64,000 nt of DNA from Fragilariopsis cylindrus CCMP1102 (lineage: Eukaryota; Bacillariophyta; Bacillariophyceae; Bacillariales; Bacillariaceae). Shown here one piece after another: positions 61,213 to 64,000 of this stretch. The translations under genes and the position numbers were made by a program. The stretch is taken from NCBI GenBank assembly GCA_900095095.1, contig FMBT01000339.1:62001-126000 (forward strand), written 5' to 3'. Below the pieces are notes generated by a model. It was not told the DNA's origin and did no database searches. It was given only the letters and a program-made list of their open reading frames with translations. How positions within the stretch are numbered: position 1 is the stretch's first letter; each line of letters begins with the position of its first letter.

Positions 61213-63060
61213 ATGATCTCCGTCAGATTCATTGCCCTTGTTTTAATATTGGCGTACTCCTCTCATCTGACGTTCTCATTGAGTCAAATACAAGACCGTC
61301 GAAAGGCAATTCAACAAGCAGGCGTTGTATTCGGAGCATCTACCGGTCTCATAGCAATACCAACTCGTTCATCGGTGGCTCTTGCTGAAAGCGTTATCGT
61401 CACTAATAAAATAAACCCCATCGCTACCTTATCCGACGGATCTAAATTCCCCTGGCATCGTTTGGACTTCAGTGAGTTGTGCCTGTAATAATATACTATC
61501 ATCTAGTACTAGACTTGACTGACTTGACTTGACTGGCTCGGCTCGGCTCGAATCTAACGGTATCTTTTCCAAATCTTGTCGTACTCACCTTTCCCTTTAT
61601 TTTCCTCTATATTCACTCGACATCCACTTTGATATATATTTCAATTCGTTTATTGCAATTTTCTCCACCACCATTATCATAATAAAAAATTATGATACAC
61701 AGAGTTTATGATGACAATACAGCCTATAAACTAACCCTAACAGCGTTAGAAGTGGGATACCGTAATTTTTTTGCTAGTGTCCTCGCTGGAAATCAAAGGG
61801 GATTCGCAAAAGCTATCAAAGAATCCAATATACCAAGAGAAGATTTGTAAGTTGAATATTTTGGACTGTTATTTGTTTTTGAACCTCGAGCTTTAGATAA
61901 CGTGGGCTCTACTTGCCAGGATGATATTTTATCCACATTATTAATCTGAAAGATTGGTTTCACTTTTACTACAGGTATATATGTGGTTCGGTCGTTTCGA
62001 ATCGTGCAAGTGGTTTTGATGATAGCAAAAGTGCAACTACAAAAGGTGTGTGTATGCGTGTGCGTATTGTGTATTGTGTGTGTGCGTGTTCTGAAGAGTT
62101 TGTTTCACGAATGACAATACTCTTGTTGTCGAAATATAACCTGAATATTTTTGTTTATGTTTTCGTTTGCTCGACGATCATTGGTTAACAAAAAGGATGG
62201 ATGAGGAATATGGAAGCATTTGGCGTCGGCGGAATAGATTACTTAGATCAAATCATGTTAGACTATCCTGGACCAAGTTGTGACTCGATCCGAGGGCAAT
62301 GGAGTTCTTTCGAGGAGATGCATGCACAGAAACTAACAAAGAGTATATCAGTTTCGAATTTTAATCTAGATCAGTTAGACTGTGTCTTAAAGACAGCGAC
62401 CGTCAAACCAGTCGTCAATCAACTTCCGTATAATGTAGCCTACCATCCTGGCAGTGTGACCGAAAATAGTAAGCGAGGGCTTTTGGTTCAAGCCTGGGCA
62501 CCACTTGGTAAGTTTGTAATTACGTTGTATTACACATCTGTATCAATGATTATATTATTTTTACATATACTCATTTGCTTGCTTGTGCTTACATTCGTTG
62601 TACCGTATTATACATCTAACGGTATTTATATTTGATTTTTGTTTCCTCGTGCTAATACTGTATACCACCAAACTTTATTAATATGACTATCATAGGTGGG
62701 TCTACCGGACGCTTTGATTCAAGAATTAAAGATGCATGTTCGCTAATTGGGAAACAATACAACAAGTCGTACGCACAGGTAGGTTTGGAATGTTACTGTG
62801 CGCTCTTTTCTCATTTTATCTTGTATTGTATTCCATTGTATTTGGTTTCTACTAACAACGTGCAATGACTGTAAAAAAAATCAAATCCAAATTCGACAAT
62901 ATTAATATTTACTTCACAGGTTGCACTTCGTTGGATAATTCAGAACGGTGGATCATTTACAACGCAGTCAAAGAATAAAGACCATTTTTCTGAGGATCTC
63001 AATGTGTTTGATTTTGAGTTGACTCAGAATGAGATGCAAACATTGAATTCTCTCGCATAA
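61213..63060 (+). CDS. Aldo/keto-reductase-like protein with altered catalytic residues, probably plastid or secreted
   Basis: Six exons (61213-61471, 61705-61846, 61975-62045, 62196-62507, 62696-62778, 62920-63060) join in frame to 335 residues. The leader MISVRFIALVLILAYSSHLTFS is a signal peptide, followed by a second Ala/Gly-rich hydrophobic stretch, so bipartite plastid import is possible. The AKR barrel is recognisable: ALEVGYRNFFASVLAGNQRG, DYLDQIMLDYPGPS, SISVSNFNLDQLD, KPVVNQLPYNVAYHP, LLVQAWAPLG and VALRWIIQNGGSF. At the catalytic positions of ordinary AKRs the usual Tyr (Y-G-x-E context) reads FFAS, the Lys strand reads GSVVSNR, and the His-Trp-Pro motif reads LDYP. NADPH oxidoreductase activity is therefore doubtful. 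The frame is intact. Confidence 0.82.
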
Positions 63061-63424
63061 AATAGGTATAATAATATGCGTTGTTGATACGACGAGTATA
63101 GTATGATATTCAAGAATAGAATATAGCAATTCTATGTAGCAAACATAATAGTACGAACTTCAATGGCATTATATATATATCTATAGACTCAAGTTGTGTA
63201 TTGTCTTGTCTTGTGTGTAGTTACAATTACTATCAATTTGCGTCGGAGAATAATGCTAGTGGTAGCCACTGTACTTTGATGTATGTAATGGTGTGTAATA
63301 TTATGTAGGTTGTGTAGTACGTTATACATTTCTAGAAGGTAGTTTGCAATATAAAGACAGAAAGAGAAGTGAAGAGAAGAAGATCTCTTCCGTTATTTCA
63401 TTCCGTATACAATATCACCCTGGA
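63061..63424. other. Convergent 3' intergenic region
   Basis: AT-rich 3' flank of the AKR-like gene and of the scramblase-like gene. A short (TA)n lies near 63170 and aga-rich sequence near 63356-63385. No gene. Confidence 0.5.
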
Positions 63425-63587
63425 TTACTCCGAATTTTCAAAATACAAAGCATTAATCAAAATCGAAGATCCGAGGAGTAGACCCTTTTGATTCGTCGTA
63501 GCATCATTTGGGAATTGGATTTTGTAATAATTGGTTTCATTGTAAGTTTCACGTAATGTCTTTTTAGGGATTTTAGCCATCCTTCCA
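63425..63587 (-). CDS. Last exon of a phospholipid-scramblase-like gene, 5' part outside or near the window edge
   Basis: Downstream of a good acceptor (tattatatag at about 63588) the exon reads GRMAKIPKKTLRETYNETNYYKIQFPND, then KGLLLGSSILINALYFENSE and a stop at 63425. The pattern Y-x-I-x-FP ... KxLLLGxxxLIxxxYFE is the C-terminal end of scramblase/Tubby-like proteins, which bind and move lipids at membranes. Upstream, 63740-63990 (minus) holds possible small exons and a GGTAAG donor near the edge, but I cannot join them safely. The identity rests on one short exon. Confidence 0.45.
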
Positions 63588-64000
63588 CTATATAATAATA
63601 ATGATATTTTTTTGTTATCAAAAGACGTAAGAGAATGCACAAGGATTAGAGAGTATATGTAGAATCGGAACGAAATAAATTCTTTTAGATTTATGATATA
63701 AAAGTCTGTTCGAATATTGGAATGGAAAAAGAGGAAAAAAGAGAAGGAAAAAAGTGGAGAAAACTTACATACGATCAGTGTCCTCATTTGAACTGGGATA
63801 AATATCACAAGGGATCATGCAACATCCTTTGTTTTAGCAGCAGATATTATGAGAGAAGTAGAGCAAAGAATAAAATAAAGGAAGCAGAAAAGTTAGAGAA
63901 ATGCACTTGATGATCCAAAATATTTTCAAGCATCAGATGTTTGATCGTCGTGATAATCTTCACAGTATGAGATTTAGTGTTAGAACTTACCGTGAGGACA

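Noticed and set aside
63722-63910. 62-residue plus-strand Lys/Glu ORF
   Set aside because: Polypurine run opposite the T-rich intron of the scramblase-like gene; no independent support.

Overview
The window is nuclear DNA of a diatom, most likely a pennate one. The evidence is a secreted protein with long PSxx (Pro-Ser-x-x) repeats, nucleus-encoded plastid proteins whose signal peptides end at a phenylalanine (GFAP, SSAFVTQ, GEAFSP), a red-lineage light-harvesting protein, two ELO-type elongases, and compact genes with one to five GT-AG introns. No bacterial operons, rRNA, tRNA or CRISPR were seen.

Layout. 1-4710 (minus): a composite secreted protein with a Cys-rich head, Lys-rich 22-residue repeats, and at least 12 copies of a 240-bp unit coding 20 PSxx quartets; it runs off the left edge. 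5-8 kb: gene-poor, with one hypothetical ORF and a short LTR-retroelement fossil. 8-14.3 kb: ELO elongase 1, a membrane-anchored secreted protein, a small plastid single-helix protein, and divinyl chlorophyllide reductase (DVR). 14506-26713: a 12.2-kb mobile element with 216-bp terminal inverted repeats that look identical, flanked by a 4-bp AACT direct repeat. It carries four genes in alternating orientation: an unknown Cys-containing protein, a 1056-residue RING-plus-transposase-like protein, a coiled-coil/Tudor-like protein, and a zinc-finger/PDZ protein. 27-28.5 kb: ELO elongase 2. 29-36.6 kb: a PH/coiled-coil protein, a low-complexity protein and an alpha/beta-hydrolase. 36.7-43 kb: adenylosuccinate synthase, an Lhcr-type antenna protein, and plastid uroporphyrinogen decarboxylase. 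44.9-50.5 kb: THO subunit 5, an Mpv17/PMP22 protein and cytochrome b5 reductase. 50.8-60.6 kb: a giant BEACH/WD40 protein. 61-63 kb: an aldo/keto-reductase-like protein. Right edge: the last exon of a scramblase-like gene.

Together the host genes are ordinary housekeeping and plastid functions. UROD and DVR act in tetrapyrrole and chlorophyll synthesis, and Lhcr binds the pigment. The striking object is the TIR element. It sits between the divergent start codons of DVR and elongase 2, and its internal convergent gaps are filled with minisatellites. I do not recognise the family with certainty.

Caution: many conserved, surely essential genes (adenylosuccinate synthase, UROD, THO5) show single-base frame breaks, nearly all with the sign of one missing base and often next to a homopolymer. 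I read this as residual consensus error in the assembly rather than gene death. All frame-based statements should be read with that in mind.
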